From positions 744,001-808,000 of the forward strand of contig NZ_RSTD01000001.1 in the NCBI RefSeq assembly GCF_004117915.1: a DNA stretch of 64,000 nt, given 5' to 3'. Position numbers and translations under genes: made by a program. A model generated the notes under the pieces. That model was given only the letters and a program-made list of their open reading frames with translations. It had not been told where the DNA came from and did no database searches. Source of the DNA: Companilactobacillus metriopterae. Lineage in GTDB: Bacteria > Bacillota > Bacilli > Lactobacillales > Lactobacillaceae. Shown here piece after piece: positions 1 to 10,279 of this stretch (position 1 is its first letter; every line of letters begins with the position of its first letter).

Positions 1-76
1 GGTCAATATGAGCAACAATGGAAAAATTACGAATTCTCTTTTGACGTTCTTTTAAATCGTTTAAATTTAAGTCCAT
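1..76 (-). CDS. lepA: Elongation factor 4 (LepA), N-terminal fragment
   Basis: Only the first 25 codons are inside the window; the rest continues past the left edge. The peptide begins MDLNLNDLKERQKRIRNFS and runs into VAHID, the start of the G1 loop of the ribosome-associated GTPase EF4/LepA, which back-translocates or remodels stalled ribosomes. An AGGA ribosome-binding site lies about 8 bases before the ATG. lepA directly after dnaJ is the usual order in lactobacilli, and the terminator between them suggests separate transcription. Identity rests on the N-terminal sequence plus context. Confidence 0.9.
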   Translation of the reverse strand, partial: MDLNLNDLKERQKRIRNFSIVAHID

Positions 77-131
77 ATTTTTTCCTGCCTATCATCTTCT
101 AACAGTTTATTTTACACTATATCAGACCAAC

Positions 132-163
132 AAAAAAGAATCAGACTAATCTGATTCTTTTTT
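132..163 (-). terminator. Intrinsic terminator after dnaJ
   Basis: Perfect stem AGAATCAGA/TCTGATTCT (137-145 with 150-158), extended by A/T pairs, with a 4-base loop. Read on the minus strand it is followed by a run of T. It ends the heat-shock operon before lepA. Confidence 0.85.
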
Positions 164-166
164 TGT

Positions 167-1306
167 TTATTCACCTTTGAAAGCATCTTTTACTTTATCA
201 AAGAAATTACTGTCTTTTTCTTTAACTACATTTCCGCCTACTTCAGCATACTGTTTCAATGCGGATTTCTCTTCGGCTGTTAACTTCTTAGGTGTAACAA
301 TATTAACTGTAACTTTCTGATCACCATTGTTGTTGCCATGAAGTACAGGTGCACCTTTTCCCTTTAATCGGAATGAAGTACCTGTTTGTGTTCCTGCAGG
401 AATAGTTAATTTAACTTTACCATGAACAGTATTTACTTCTATTTCATCACCCAATGCTGCTTGAGGGAATGATATATTTTCAGAAGAATATATTGTTGAT
501 CCTTCACGTTTGAATTCTTTACTTGGAGCTACGACAAAAACAACATACAAATCACCGTAAGGTCCACCGTTAACTCCAGCTTCACCTTGACCGTCAAGAC
601 GCATTTGTTGTCCATCTTCAATACCAGCAGGTACAGTAACTTTTAGTTCGTGTCTTTCATTTACTTTACCAGCACCGTGGCAGACATCACATTTTTCTTT
701 AATGTCTTTACCAGTACCATCACAGACACTACATACTTCTCTAGTACGCATACGTCCAAGTGGAGTTTGACGATCAACTTCCACATATCCAGATCCATTA
801 CAGTTACTACATGTTTCTGGTGTAGTACCTGGTTTAGCACCTGATCCATTACAGTTTGAACAATCTTCTTCACGATTATAGGTAATGTTAGTTTCTTTAC
901 CAAAAATTGCTTCTTCAAACTTCAAATCCATGCGGTATTGTAGATCATTACCTTGTCTTGGAGCATTAGGATTTTGTCTAGCAGTACTACCACCACCAAA
1001 GAATTGGCTAAATATATCTTCAAAACCACCAAAGCCTCCGGCTTGTCCATTAAATCCTCCACCGCCAAAGCCACCAGCTCCGCCGTTCATACCAGCAGAA
1101 CCATATTGATCATATTGGGCTCTCTTTTGAGGATCTTTCAAAATTTCATAGGCATCGTTTACTTCTTTAAATTTTTCTTCAGCGTCTGCCTCTTGATTAA
1201 TATCAGGATGATATTTTTTAGATAATTTTCTAAATGATTTTTTAATCTCATCCTCTGAGGCATCTTTGCTAACACCTAAAACGTCATACGGATCTCTATC
1301 TGCCAT
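167..1306 (-). CDS. dnaJ: Chaperone protein DnaJ (Hsp40)
   Basis: Cytosolic co-chaperone that delivers unfolded substrates to DnaK and stimulates its ATPase. All domains of a class I DnaJ are present in 379 residues: J domain (1-70) with the HPD motif at 33-35, a Gly/Phe-rich linker (about 71-110), a zinc-binding region with four CxxCxGxG repeats between residues 149 and 213, and C-terminal substrate-binding domains. Length is normal. It is the last gene of hrcA-grpE-dnaK-dnaJ, 75 bp after dnaK, with a hairpin in that gap. Regulation by HrcA through the upstream CIRCE element is expected. Confidence 0.98.
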   Translation of the reverse strand: MADRDPYDVLGVSKDASEDEIKKSFRKLSKKYHPDINQEADAEEKFKEVNDAYEILKDPQKRAQYDQYGSAGMNGGAGGFGGGGFNGQAGGFGGFEDIFSQFFGGGSTARQNPNAPRQGNDLQYRMDLKFEEAIFGKETNITYNREEDCSNCNGSGAKPGTTPETCSNCNGSGYVEVDRQTPLGRMRTREVCSVCDGTGKDIKEKCDVCHGAGKVNERHELKVTVPAGIEDGQQMRLDGQGEAGVNGGPYGDLYVVFVVAPSKEFKREGSTIYSSENISFPQAALGDEIEVNTVHGKVKLTIPAGTQTGTSFRLKGKGAPVLHGNNNGDQKVTVNIVTPKKLTAEEKSALKQYAEVGGNVVKEKDSNFFDKVKDAFKGE

Positions 1307-1326
1307 ATAATCTCACCTTTACATTG

Positions 1327-1377
1327 TTAAAAGAGCAGCCTTATTCTAGATTATCTAGTCTAACTCTGCTCTTTTAA
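1327..1377 (-). other. Hairpin between dnaK and dnaJ
   Basis: A 12-bp perfect inverted repeat, TTAAAAGAGCAG (1327-1338) and CTGCTCTTTTAA (1366-1377), encloses a 27-base loop that itself holds a CTAGA-TTA-TCTAG type repeat. On the minus strand the descending arm ends in CTTTTAA, so it resembles a weak terminator or an RNA-processing and stability element. It lies between the dnaK stop and the dnaJ ribosome-binding site, with no promoter visible after it, so dnaJ must be read through it. Confidence 0.6.
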
Positions 1378-1381
1378 TTAA

Positions 1382-3214
1382 TTATTTATCTTCTGGATCA
1401 ACTTCTTTGAAGTCTCCATCAACTGTATCATCTTTTGATGATGTACTGTCATCTGAAGATGTAGCACCTTCTTGTGAATCTTGAGCTTGTTGATATAGTT
1501 TTACAGAAAGTTCTTGAACAATTTTGTTAAGTTCTTCAAGTTTAGCCTTCATATCATCAATGTTGCCAGATTCTTGTGCAGCTTTTAATGCATCACGTGC
1601 GTCTTCTGCTTTTTTAATTTCTTCTTCAGAAACTTTGTCTTTAACATCTTCCAATGTTTTATCAGTAGCGAACAATGCTTGTTCTACTTGATTCTTAACA
1701 TCAACTTCTTCTTTACGTTTTGCGTCTTCTGCTTCGTTTTCTTTGGCATCTTTCATCATTTGTTCAATCTCTTCGTCACTTAAACCAGATGAACTCTTGA
1801 TAGTAATTTTTTGTTCCTTATTTGTACCTAAATCTTTAGCAGAAACATTAACAATACCATTTTTATCAATATCAAATTTAACTTCAATTTGAGGTATTCC
1901 ACGAGGTGCTGCAGGAATATCTGTTAATTGGAAACGACCTAATGTCTTGTTATCAGCAGCCATTGCTCTTTCACCTTGAAGAACGTGAATATCAACTGCA
2001 CTTTGATTGTCAGCAGCAGTTGAGAAAACTTGTGACTTACTTGTTGGAATAGTTGTATTACGATCAATAAGTTTTGTTGAAACTCCACCCATTGTTTCGA
2101 TACCAAGTGATAGAGGTGTAACGTCCAAAAGAACAACATCCTTAACATCACCTGAGATAACACCACCTTGAATAGCAGCACCAATAGCAACAGCTTCATC
2201 AGGGTTGATTGAGTGATCTGGAGTCTTACCAGTCCATTTTTCAACGGCAGCTTGAACAGCAGGAATACGTGTTGAACCACCATTCAAGATAACTTTATCA
2301 ATGTCACCATTTGTTAATCCAGCATCTTTTAATGCATTTTCAACAGGGATTCTTGTTTTTTCAACAAGATCACTTGTTAATTCATCAAATTTTGCTTTTG
2401 AAAGTGTTTCTTCCAAGTGAAGAGGACCGTTATCTCCTGAAGAAATAAATGGAAGACTGATTGATGTTTGGCTAACACCTGATAAATCTTTTTTAGCTTT
2501 TTCAGCAGCATCTTTTAGACGTTGTAGAGCCATCTTGTCTTGAGACAAGTCGATACCATTCTTAGATTTGAATTCAGCAACTAACCAGTCAATAATAGCT
2601 TCATCAAAGTCGTCACCACCAAGATGTGTATCACCATTTGTTGATAGTACTTCAAAAACTCCGTCCCCTAGTTCAAGGATAGAAACATCAAATGTACCAC
2701 CACCAAGATCATAAACAAGAACTTTTTCGTCAGCATTTTCATTGTCTAGTCCATATGCCAATGCTGATGCTGTTGGTTCGTTAACAATACGTTGAACATT
2801 TAGTCCGGCAATTTTACCGGCATCTTTTGTAGCTTGTCTTTGTGAATCATTGAAATATGCAGGAACTGTAATAACAGCATCTGTAACTTCTTCACCAAGA
2901 TAATCTTCTGAGAATTTCTTGATGTATTGAAGAATCATTGCTGAAATTTCTTGTGGTGTATAAGATTTATCACCAACAGTTACTTTGTAACCTGCTTCGC
3001 CAATATGACGTTTGATTGATGAAATTGTATCTGGGTTAGTGATTGCTTGACGTTTTGCAACTTCACCAACTTGAATTTCACCATCTTTAAAAGCAACAAC
3101 AGATGGAGTTGTTCTAGCTCCTTCTGGATTTGTAATAATTTTTGGAGAACCACCTTCAAGTACTGCAACAGCAGAGTTTGTAGTTCCTAAATCAATACCG
3201 ATTACTTTTGACAT
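1382..3214 (-). CDS. dnaK: Chaperone protein DnaK (Hsp70)
   Basis: ATP-dependent Hsp70 foldase of the cytosol, working with DnaJ and GrpE. The 610-residue product has the N-terminal actin-like ATPase with GIDLGTTNS near residue 6, the phosphate motif [10 protein letters not shown] and [11 protein letters not shown], followed by the substrate-binding domain and a helical lid. The C-terminus ends in an acidic tail (EVDPEDK) resembling the EEVD-like ends of other Hsp70s. Start ATG at 3214 immediately precedes the conserved N-terminus. Third gene of the HrcA-controlled operon, 22 bp after grpE. Confidence 0.99.
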   Translation of the reverse strand: MSKVIGIDLGTTNSAVAVLEGGSPKIITNPEGARTTPSVVAFKDGEIQVGEVAKRQAITNPDTISSIKRHIGEAGYKVTVGDKSYTPQEISAMILQYIKKFSEDYLGEEVTDAVITVPAYFNDSQRQATKDAGKIAGLNVQRIVNEPTASALAYGLDNENADEKVLVYDLGGGTFDVSILELGDGVFEVLSTNGDTHLGGDDFDEAIIDWLVAEFKSKNGIDLSQDKMALQRLKDAAEKAKKDLSGVSQTSISLPFISSGDNGPLHLEETLSKAKFDELTSDLVEKTRIPVENALKDAGLTNGDIDKVILNGGSTRIPAVQAAVEKWTGKTPDHSINPDEAVAIGAAIQGGVISGDVKDVVLLDVTPLSLGIETMGGVSTKLIDRNTTIPTSKSQVFSTAADNQSAVDIHVLQGERAMAADNKTLGRFQLTDIPAAPRGIPQIEVKFDIDKNGIVNVSAKDLGTNKEQKITIKSSSGLSDEEIEQMMKDAKENEAEDAKRKEEVDVKNQVEQALFATDKTLEDVKDKVSEEEIKKAEDARDALKAAQESGNIDDMKAKLEELNKIVQELSVKLYQQAQDSQEGATSSDDSTSSKDDTVDGDFKEVDPEDK

Positions 3215-3236
3215 TAATATTAACCTCTTCTATTTT

Positions 3237-3779
3237 TTATTTTGCAACGACTACCATTGCTGGTCTTAAAACTCGATCATTTAACATATAGCCTTTTTGG
3301 AGTACTTCAACTACTGTGTCAGCAGGATTGTCTTCAGTTGCTGGAACAGTTTGTACAGCTTGGTTAACAGTTGGATCAAATTTTTCGTTTTTATTATTTA
3401 TTTCAATAACTTGATTATCTTTAAAAGCATTGATCAGATGTGTCTGAACCATCTCAATACCCTTTTTCAATTGAGCACTTGCTTCATCATCGGCTTCAAC
3501 TGTCAGAGCTCTCTCTAAGTTATCTAGAACAGGAAGAATTTCGGTTGCTAGCTTTTGTCCATCATATTTTAGGATACTTGCAACTTCCTTTTGATGACGA
3601 GCTGTCATATTCTGCATTTCAGCTTGAGCACGTAAATATTTATCCTCAAGCTCTGATTTTTCTTCTTTGAGAGCTTCTATTTCTTCATTAGTTTCATCAT
3701 TTTTAACAGAGTCATCTGATTCTACATCCAATTCTAATTCTTCATCTGTAGATTCGATTTCGTTTTCTTTATCTGCCAT
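3237..3779 (-). CDS. grpE: Nucleotide exchange factor GrpE
   Basis: GrpE releases ADP from DnaK and acts as a dimer. The 180-residue protein has an acidic, low-complexity N-terminus (about 1-35), a long coiled-coil helix (about 36-90, rich in E/K with LEDKYLRAQAEMQN) and the C-terminal beta-domain ending in the family-typical LNDRVLRPAMVVVAK. Length is normal. It sits 14 bp after hrcA and 22 bp before dnaK in the heat-shock operon. Confidence 0.98.
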   Translation of the reverse strand: MADKENEIESTDEELELDVESDDSVKNDETNEEIEALKEEKSELEDKYLRAQAEMQNMTARHQKEVASILKYDGQKLATEILPVLDNLERALTVEADDEASAQLKKGIEMVQTHLINAFKDNQVIEINNKNEKFDPTVNQAVQTVPATEDNPADTVVEVLQKGYMLNDRVLRPAMVVVAK

Positions 3780-3793
3780 AAATTCCTCCTATA

Positions 3794-4840
3794 TTATGAA
3801 TCATCATACCTTGAATAATAATCCATTAGTCTTTTTGAGAACTCTTGTCTGAATTCACCCATTAAACCAATAAGTTGTGAATAGTGCATTTGCGTTGGTC
3901 CTAAAATTGCTATTAAACCTTTTCCATGTTCTCCAGCATCATAATTTGTGGTAATAAGACTATAATTTTTTAGAGTATCATTACCAAGCTCACTACCAAA
4001 TCTAACAATTATTTCGTTGTTATCTTCACCAGTATCAAGTAACTGCTTCAAATCATCACTCCCATTAATCATTGAAAATAATGATTGAACATTACTGGAA
4101 TCATAATCCTGCGCATAATTTAAAAGATTCAATTGACCATCAACAAAATACTTTTCTGACTCTGCTTTCTTAAACAATCCCGAAAGCATATCAATAAATC
4201 CACTATCAGAATACATGTATTGCGTTAATATAGCTGGAATTTCTGTTTGAAGTAATTTTTGAACTTGAATTAAAGGTTTACCAATCAATTTGTCATTTAC
4301 AATTCGAACGATTTTTTCTATTAATTCTGAGTCAACTTTTTCATCTACTGTGTATATATTACTTTCGACATTATTATCACTTGTAACAATAATTGCCATT
4401 ATCTGATGTGGATTTAAAGGGACAATTCTAAATCCTGTTAAGAGGATCGACTGCCCTTCTGGTCCCAAAGTAATAGCCGTATAACTTGTTAGATGTGATA
4501 AAATTTTGGCAGATTCCTGAATCAAATCATCAATTTGATGATATTCACGACCAAAATTCTGATCAATACTTCTAGAAATTTCGTCAGATACTGAAACTGG
4601 TTGCACCAAATTATCCAGATAATAACGATATCCTTGAACAGACGGAATTCTTCCAGAAGATAAATGTGTCTTCTCCAAATACCCTGAATCTTCTAAGGCA
4701 GCCATCTCATTTCTGATGGTAGCTGAACTTACCGAAAATGGTAAATTATTCATTAGTGTCTTGGAACCAACTGGTTGACCAGTATCTGTATAAATACTTA
4801 CAACTTCGCGTAAAATAGCATCTTGACGTTGTGTTAGCAT
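3794..4840 (-). CDS. hrcA: Heat-inducible transcription repressor HrcA
   Basis: HrcA binds CIRCE operators and represses class I heat-shock genes; GroE keeps it active. The 348-residue protein has an N-terminal winged helix (about 1-70, starting LTQRQDAILREVV and including GSKTLMNNLPFSVSSATIRNEM) and the GAF-like dimerisation domain of the family. It is the first gene of its own operon. The CIRCE element starts 16 bp upstream of its start, which implies autoregulation. Confidence 0.98.
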   Translation of the reverse strand: MLTQRQDAILREVVSIYTDTGQPVGSKTLMNNLPFSVSSATIRNEMAALEDSGYLEKTHLSSGRIPSVQGYRYYLDNLVQPVSVSDEISRSIDQNFGREYHQIDDLIQESAKILSHLTSYTAITLGPEGQSILLTGFRIVPLNPHQIMAIIVTSDNNVESNIYTVDEKVDSELIEKIVRIVNDKLIGKPLIQVQKLLQTEIPAILTQYMYSDSGFIDMLSGLFKKAESEKYFVDGQLNLLNYAQDYDSSNVQSLFSMINGSDDLKQLLDTGEDNNEIIVRFGSELGNDTLKNYSLITTNYDAGEHGKGLIAILGPTQMHYSQLIGLMGEFRQEFSKRLMDYYSRYDDS

Positions 4841-4855
4841 TACTACCAGCCTCCT

Positions 4856-4882
4856 TTAGCACTATTAAACCTTGAGTGCTAA
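4856..4882 (-). promoter_or_regulatory. CIRCE operator for HrcA
   Basis: TTAGCACTA-N9-GAGTGCTAA, matching the consensus TTAGCACTC-N9-GAGTGCTAA with one mismatch at the inner base of one arm. It lies between the predicted -10 box and the hrcA start, where bound HrcA would block initiation or early elongation. Confidence 0.95.
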
Positions 4883-4890
4883 CATCCTAA

Positions 4891-4919
4891 AATATATCAA
4901 TCTAAACGCTTTGTGTCAA
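4891..4919 (-). promoter_or_regulatory. Sigma-A promoter of the heat-shock operon
   Basis: On the minus strand: TTGACA (4919-4914), a 17-base spacer, then TATATT (4896-4891), a near-consensus vegetative promoter. The expected start point falls at the upstream edge of the CIRCE element. No CtsR-type direct repeat was seen here. Confidence 0.9.
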
Positions 4920-4932
4920 GTGATTACACATA

Positions 4933-4963
4933 AAAAAGAAAGTTCATAATGAACTTTCTTTTT
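4933..4963 (-). terminator. Intrinsic terminator after ribF
   Basis: AAAAAGAAAGTTCA/TGAACTTTCTTTTT stem with a 3-base loop. Its ascending arm overlaps the ribF stop codon (4962-4964). It separates truB-ribF from the hrcA promoter. Confidence 0.85.
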
Positions 4964-5891
4964 ATTTAAAATATTCTTCTGTATCTTTTTGATCTTGATG
5001 AAGTTGATCGATTAACTCATCCATACTATTGAATTTCACTTCTCCACGCAAATATTTTAACCATTCAATTCTAATAGGTTCGTCATATATATCATCATGG
5101 AAATTTAAAATATTTGATTCAATTGTTAATCCTGTCTCTTCTTCAAAAGTAACATTGTAACCAACTGAAGTCATTGCTTCATACCATTTTCCTTTTATAA
5201 AAACACGTGTCACATAAACACCGACACCAGGAATCAGCTGATCCGTTGTTGGTTTAATATTAGCTGTGGGAAAGCCCATTTCACGACCTCTTTTTAATCC
5301 GTGAACTACAATCCCTTGATTCTGATAGGCGTAACCCAATAAATCATTGGCCTCAGTTACTTTATTATTTTTAAGTAATTCCCTAATTTCACTAGAACCA
5401 ATTTTTCTATCTTTCTTATCAAGTCTAGGAACACTTATTACTTCAAAGTTACCTTTAGAATATTTAGGTAATAAATTCATATTAGCTATATCTTTTTTAC
5501 CATATGTATAATCAAACCCAGCAACTACGAATTTTGCATTCATATCAATCATATATTGATTTACAAAGTCCTGAGGACTCAGACGAGCTAGTTCGTCACT
5601 AAATTCTAAAAAGTAAACGTCATCTACTCCTAATTCTTTAATTAGTTCTGATTTTCGGCGCATAGTAGATAAATAAGTATAGTTTTTTTCATTTTGATAA
5701 ACTACTCTTGGCGATCTATCAAACGTGATCAAGACTGATTCCAAGTTGTTTTTTTGTGCTAATTCAACACCCTTTTGGATTACTTCTTGATGACCCTTAT
5801 GAATTCCATCAAAAAATCCCATAATCAAAACAGTATCTTTTTGTGGTCTTTCATTCTTTTTAATTGGATAACTTACATAGTATATTTTCAT
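4962..5891 (-). CDS. ribF: Bifunctional riboflavin kinase / FAD synthetase RibF
   Basis: Converts riboflavin to FMN and then FAD. The 309-residue protein carries the N-terminal nucleotidyltransferase domain with GFFDGIHKGHQ (about residues 25-35, the HxGH-type ATP site) and a C-terminal flavokinase domain with GREMGFPTANIKP (about 201-213). It is the second gene of a truB-ribF pair, 10 bp after truB, a very common arrangement in Firmicutes. There is no FMN riboswitch, as expected for a gene inside a translation operon. Confidence 0.98.
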   Translation of the reverse strand: MKIYYVSYPIKKNERPQKDTVLIMGFFDGIHKGHQEVIQKGVELAQKNNLESVLITFDRSPRVVYQNEKNYTYLSTMRRKSELIKELGVDDVYFLEFSDELARLSPQDFVNQYMIDMNAKFVVAGFDYTYGKKDIANMNLLPKYSKGNFEVISVPRLDKKDRKIGSSEIRELLKNNKVTEANDLLGYAYQNQGIVVHGLKRGREMGFPTANIKPTTDQLIPGVGVYVTRVFIKGKWYEAMTSVGYNVTFEEETGLTIESNILNFHDDIYDEPIRIEWLKYLRGEVKFNSMDELIDQLHQDQKDTEEYFK

Positions 5892-5901
5892 ATTTTTACT
5901 C

Positions 5902-6804
5902 TTAATTATTTTGAAGTAGCATAGTAGATGCTACCCAAAGATTTTTACTGTGATCATACTTATATATTGCTTTTATTTTATCTTCAAAATAGAGTGCTAC
6001 CTCGGAGTTTTTATCACTATTTAGTTGCAAACCTACACCATTACCCACAAGATTCCATTCATCATCGTTTAATGTATACTTTGGTAGATATGAAAGAACA
6101 CTTTCTATTGAAGTTAAAAATTCATAATTTTCATTTTTTACCATCTCTTCTATTTCACTTAAATGATAAGTATTTTCTATCAAAATACCTGCACTTTCAA
6201 CTCGTGTTAGTTGTGACATAAATGCTGGATATCCCAGTTTTTCACCAACTTGAACTGCTAGTGTTCTAACGTAAGTTCCCTTAGAACAACGAACTCTAAA
6301 AGGTACTGTTTGTTCATTTGTGTCTTCATTTAATTCTATTTCACCATTTAATTCAAATTTATAAATATTTATTCTTCTGACAGGGCGCTCGACCGTTTCC
6401 CCAGCTCTAGCATATTCATATAATTTTTTACCATTTACTTTAACTGCAGAAAACATAGGAGGTATTTGTTCTATTTCTCCTTCCATAGAACTAAGGGTTT
6501 CTCTAATATTATCAATAGAAATTTCATTTAAAACTGGTTTGGAATCTACTGTTTCACCTTCTCTATCTTCAGTAGTTGTAGATCGACCAATAGTAATTTC
6601 TCCACAGTATTCTTTAGGTGAGCTAGTCAAACGCTCAACCAATTTTGTAGACTGACCAACACATATAGGTAATACACCATCAACTAGTGGATCCAAAGTC
6701 CCAGTGTGTCCTATTTTTTTTGTTTGCAAAATCTTACGTAATTTATATACATAATCTGAACTAGTTTTACCTAGATCTTTATTTAAAGGAACAATTCCAT
6801 TCAT
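5902..6804 (-). CDS. truB: tRNA pseudouridine(55) synthase TruB
   Basis: Isomerises U55 in the T-loop of tRNAs. The 300-residue protein has GHTGTLDPLVDGVLP (residues 32-46), with the catalytic aspartate at position 38, and the TruB C-terminal region. It follows rbfA after a strong terminator; a TATAAT sequence at 6846-6841 may give it its own promoter. Downstream is ribF at 10 bp. Confidence 0.98.
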   Translation of the reverse strand: MNGIVPLNKDLGKTSSDYVYKLRKILQTKKIGHTGTLDPLVDGVLPICVGQSTKLVERLTSSPKEYCGEITIGRSTTTEDREGETVDSKPVLNEISIDNIRETLSSMEGEIEQIPPMFSAVKVNGKKLYEYARAGETVERPVRRINIYKFELNGEIELNEDTNEQTVPFRVRCSKGTYVRTLAVQVGEKLGYPAFMSQLTRVESAGILIENTYHLSEIEEMVKNENYEFLTSIESVLSYLPKYTLNDDEWNLVGNGVGLQLNSDKNSEVALYFEDKIKAIYKYDHSKNLWVASTMLLQNN

Positions 6805-6840
6805 TCTTGAATCTCCTGTTCTAAAGCTATACAGAGATTA

Positions 6841-6846
6841 ATTATA
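6841..6846 (-). promoter_or_regulatory. Possible -10 box upstream of truB
   Basis: TATAAT on the minus strand, 37 bp before the truB start and just after the rbfA terminator. No good -35 hexamer is visible at 16-18 bases; the T tract of the terminator occupies that place. Weak candidate. Confidence 0.35.
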
Positions 6847-6861
6847 TCAAATTTTAGACAA

Positions 6862-6907
6862 AAAAAGAGCTAAGTCAGATATTAAAATATCTGACTTAGC
6901 TCTTTTT
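6862..6907 (-). terminator. Intrinsic terminator after rbfA
   Basis: Long near-perfect stem AAAAAGAGCTAAGTCAGATA / TATCTGACTTAGCTCTTTTT with a short A/T loop and T tract on the minus strand. It lies directly after the rbfA stop (6912). It is symmetrical, but no plus-strand gene faces it. Confidence 0.9.
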
Positions 6908-6911
6908 GATT

Positions 6912-7268
6912 TTATTTATTTGCTTCATCTTGATGAAGTTTTGCTATAAGTTGATCAATTTTTTCACCATATCTAACAGATTCATCTTGTTTGAATTTTA
7001 GATCTGGAATTTTATAAAGAGTTAATCTTGAACCTAGTTCTTTTTTTATTATACCTTTAGATTTATCGAGACCAGTTTGTGTTTTTTCAGCATCACTAGC
7101 CTTGTTAGATAAAATACTATAATAAATAGTAGCTGTTTGTAAGTCACCTGTCATTTCAACACCAGTAACTGTAACACCTTGAACACGTGGATCTCTGACT
7201 CTCTTCAATAAAATATCATTAACTTCTTTTTGAATTTCTTGTTCAACTCTACCAATTCTGTGTTTCAT
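6912..7268 (-). CDS. rbfA: 30S ribosome-binding factor RbfA
   Basis: Late-stage 30S assembly factor that binds near helix 1 of 16S rRNA and supports cold adaptation. The 118-residue KH-type protein begins [16 protein letters not shown] and has the family segment [20 protein letters not shown] (about residues 24-43). It lies 13 bp after infB, the classical infB-rbfA pair, and is followed by a terminator. Confidence 0.98.
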   Translation of the reverse strand: MKHRIGRVEQEIQKEVNDILLKRVRDPRVQGVTVTGVEMTGDLQTATIYYSILSNKASDAEKTQTGLDKSKGIIKKELGSRLTLYKIPDLKFKQDESVRYGEKIDQLIAKLHQDEANK

Positions 7269-7281
7269 ATATAATTATCTC

Positions 7282-9966
7282 CTATTTTACAGGAACTTCT
7301 TCCATTACATATGCTTCAATTTGATCAGCAATCTTGATGTCATTGTAGTTTTCAATTGTTACACCACATTCGAAACCTGCCTTGACTTCTTTAACATCAT
7401 CTTTGAATCTCTTAAGTGATGCTAGCTTACCTTCATAGATAACAACTCCATCACGAACAAGGCGAACGCCACTTTCACGATTTATGTATCCATTGTCAAC
7501 AATACAACCGGCAATTGTACCAATCTTAGAAACATTGTAAGTTTCACGAACAGTAAGGTTACCTGTGATTTTTTCTTCATAAACTGGTTCTAGCATACCC
7601 TTCATGGCAGCTTCAATTTCATCAATTGCTTGATAAATAACTCTATGTAGACGAATATCTACGTTATCTTCTGTTGCTTGAAGTTTAGCTTGTGCTGTTG
7701 GGCGAACATTAAATCCAATAACAATAGCATTACTTGCTGCAGCAAGGTTGATATCACTTTCAGTAATAGCACCAACTGCTTGATGGATAATATTTACTCT
7801 AACGCCTTCAACATCAATCTTCTTAAGACTTCCTGCAATAGCTTCAGCAGATCCTTGAACGTCGGCCTTAATAATAACGTCAACTTTCTTAAGATCTCCT
7901 TCTTGCATTGTTTCGAATAGATTATCTAGAGTAACTGGATTTGTTTTTTGACGTTCAACTTGAAGAGCACGGTTAGCACGTTCTTCACCAGCTGCACGAG
8001 CTGTCTTCTCATCTTCAAAGACAACAAACTTATCTGCTGATTCTGGAACATCATTTAATCCTGTAATTTCAATTGGTTGAGAAGGTAATGCTTCAGTTAT
8101 TTCTTTACCTTGATAGTCAGTCATTGTTCTAACACGACCAAAGGTATTACCAACAACAATTGGATCTCCTACATGAAGAGTACCTTGTTGAACTAGTAGT
8201 GATGCAACTGGTCCACGCCCCTTATCAAGTTTAGCTTCGATAACAGTACCAACAGCTTTTTGATCAGGATCTGCTTTCAATTCAAGTACATCTGCTTGTA
8301 GAAGAATCATTTCTAGCAATTGATCGATATTAATATCTTGTTTTGCAGAAATTTGAACAAAGATTGTATCTCCACCGTATTCTTCAGGAATCAATTCATA
8401 TTCCATAAGTTGGTCAATTACATGTTGTGGATTTGCACCTGGTTTATCAATTTTATTAACAGCCACGATGATTGGATCACCAGCTGCCTTAGCATGGTTG
8501 ATAGCTTCAATTGTTTGAGGCATAACACCATCGTCAGCAGCAACAACAAGTACAACAATATCAGTAACATCAGCACCACGAGCACGCATATTAGTAAATG
8601 CAGCATGTCCAGGAGTATCAAGGAATGTAATTAATCTATCAGACAATCTAACTTGATAAGCACCAATATGTTGAGTAATTCCACCAGCTTCAGAATCTGT
8701 AATGTGAGAATTTCTCAAATTATCTAGCAAGGTTGTCTTACCATGATCAACGTGTCCCATAATTGTAACAACAGGAGGACGAGGAACCGTATTCTCTGAA
8801 TTCTTGATTTCTTCTTCATAGAATTGATCGATATCAGCAATATCTTCTTGAACTTTTTCTTCTGATTGAATTCCGTAATCTTCAGCTATAAGTTCAATTG
8901 TATCTTTGTCTAGTGATTGATTTTGATTGATCATCATTCCTAGCATGAACACTTTTTTAACAATTTCAGCTGGTTCACGATGAAGAATTTTACCTAAATC
9001 TTGAGCATTCATACCAACTGTATAAACAAGTGTTTCTGGTAATGGACGTTCTTTTCTTTGTGGCATAACTTTTTTAGGTTCATTGTTACGCTGTTGTTGT
9101 TGCTTCTTGCGATTCTTCTTTTTCTTACGAGATCCATAAGGATTTCCAAGATTTTGCTTATTATCAAAGTTACGATTTACAGGTTTCTTACCGCGTGTAT
9201 TTTCAGCAGGACCATTTGAAGGAGCAGCTGAAAATGCTTCTTTTGGTATTTCAACATTTGGCTTATTAGCAGCTGAATTTTGCACTGGTTTTTGATTATT
9301 ATTAGTAACAGGTTTCTTGTCTCTATTTACATTATTAGCTGGTCTATTGTTACTTCCAGCATTGTTTGTAGGACGTGAAGTATTATTATTACGTCGTGAT
9401 TGATTGTTGTTAGTACTTCTTTCTGGTGTTCTAGAAGCACTTTGCATATCAGTCTTAAATTGATCTAGATACTTAGCACCTGCTCCTCCTTGACGAGGTC
9501 TTGGCGCTTGTTGTTGACTAGAAATATTGTTATTACGACGATTATTGTTGTTATTATTAGGGCGACCTGAATTGTTATTGTTATTAGGTCGTCGATTATT
9601 AGGTCTTTGACCGTTAGAGTTATTTCTAGAATTATTATTATTAAATTTATTAGTTTTGTTCTTGTTTGGATCACGACGAACAGCACTAATTTTAATTTTT
9701 GTCTTTTCAGATGATTTGTTGCTATCTGAAGAAGCTGGTTTGGCAGCTGTAGATTTTTCATCTGATTTAACTGCTTTTTTAGCTTTTTCAGGTGCAGCAG
9801 AATTATTTCCACCCTTTAAAGTAGAAATAATTTTCTTTTCAGCATCTTCATCGACAGAAGACATGTGATTTTTCACATCAATGTTTAGTTTTGCGGCAGC
9901 ATCTAGTACAGCTTGATTTTCAACACTATTTTCTTTTGCAATAGTATAAATTCTCTTTTTAGCCAT
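7282..9966 (-). CDS. infB: Translation initiation factor IF-2
   Basis: GTPase that brings fMet-tRNA to the 30S P site and promotes subunit joining. The 894-residue protein has an IF2-N domain (1-50), a long basic Asn/Arg/Gln-rich linker (about 90-310), the G domain with [10 protein letters not shown] (G1, near 403), [10 protein letters not shown] (G2), DTPGHAAF (G3) and NKID (G4), then domains II-IV. The linker contains many runs of Asn codons, so its DNA is markedly repetitive. It is 13 bp after ylxQ. Confidence 0.98.
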   Translation of the reverse strand: MAKKRIYTIAKENSVENQAVLDAAAKLNIDVKNHMSSVDEDAEKKIISTLKGGNNSAAPEKAKKAVKSDEKSTAAKPASSDSNKSSEKTKIKISAVRRDPNKNKTNKFNNNNSRNNSNGQRPNNRRPNNNNNSGRPNNNNNNRRNNNISSQQQAPRPRQGGAGAKYLDQFKTDMQSASRTPERSTNNNQSRRNNNTSRPTNNAGSNNRPANNVNRDKKPVTNNNQKPVQNSAANKPNVEIPKEAFSAAPSNGPAENTRGKKPVNRNFDNKQNLGNPYGSRKKKKNRKKQQQQRNNEPKKVMPQRKERPLPETLVYTVGMNAQDLGKILHREPAEIVKKVFMLGMMINQNQSLDKDTIELIAEDYGIQSEEKVQEDIADIDQFYEEEIKNSENTVPRPPVVTIMGHVDHGKTTLLDNLRNSHITDSEAGGITQHIGAYQVRLSDRLITFLDTPGHAAFTNMRARGADVTDIVVLVVAADDGVMPQTIEAINHAKAAGDPIIVAVNKIDKPGANPQHVIDQLMEYELIPEEYGGDTIFVQISAKQDINIDQLLEMILLQADVLELKADPDQKAVGTVIEAKLDKGRGPVASLLVQQGTLHVGDPIVVGNTFGRVRTMTDYQGKEITEALPSQPIEITGLNDVPESADKFVVFEDEKTARAAGEERANRALQVERQKTNPVTLDNLFETMQEGDLKKVDVIIKADVQGSAEAIAGSLKKIDVEGVRVNIIHQAVGAITESDINLAAASNAIVIGFNVRPTAQAKLQATEDNVDIRLHRVIYQAIDEIEAAMKGMLEPVYEEKITGNLTVRETYNVSKIGTIAGCIVDNGYINRESGVRLVRDGVVIYEGKLASLKRFKDDVKEVKAGFECGVTIENYNDIKIADQIEAYVMEEVPVK

Positions 9967-9979
9967 CCTATCACTCTCC

Positions 9980-10279
9980 TTATTTTTCAGTTATTTCAAC
10001 TAATCTCTTAGCAAATCCGGCATCAGTAATACCTATTACTTTGCGCTTACGACCAATTGATTTTATTATCTCTTCGCTACTAAATTGGTCAACTACGGGA
10101 ACTTTGTAAAAAGTTGCTTTATTGTTAACTTCTTTTTTTGTTCTATCACTACAATCACTACCCATAATGATTAGCTTAACACTATGATTTCTCACACCGT
10201 CTATTGTAATTTCAGTTCCACCAATTATTTTTCTTGCTCTATTGGCAATTCCAAGTAAATTTAAAAATTCATTTTTCAA
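9980..10279 (-). CDS. ylxQ: L7Ae-family RNA-binding protein YlxQ
   Basis: Small (99 residues) L7Ae/L30e/S12e-type kink-turn-binding protein of the nusA-infB operon; its exact role is unsettled. N-terminal [18 protein letters not shown] matches the family. The start is TTG at 10279, overlapping the rnpM stop in a CATTGA context; an in-frame ATG is not available at the right place. It is translationally coupled to rnpM and 13 bp before infB. Confidence 0.93.
   Translation of the reverse strand: MKNEFLNLLGIANRARKIIGGTEITIDGVRNHSVKLIIMGSDCSDRTKKEVNNKATFYKVPVVDQFSSEEIIKSIGRKRKVIGITDAGFAKRLVEITEK

Noticed and set aside
5892-5901. Possible FMN riboswitch for ribF
   Set aside because: ribF follows truB by 10 bp inside an operon.
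9040-9700. Dense ATT/GTT repeats that look like a microsatellite or CRISPR-like array
   Set aside because: No regular spacer-repeat structure; the repeats are codons of the Asn-rich IF2 linker.
9465-9812. A 115-codon minus-strand frame inside infB
   Set aside because: It is a frame-shifted reading of the Asn-rich IF2 linker, with Ile/Thr/Leu repeats created by the same triplet pattern.
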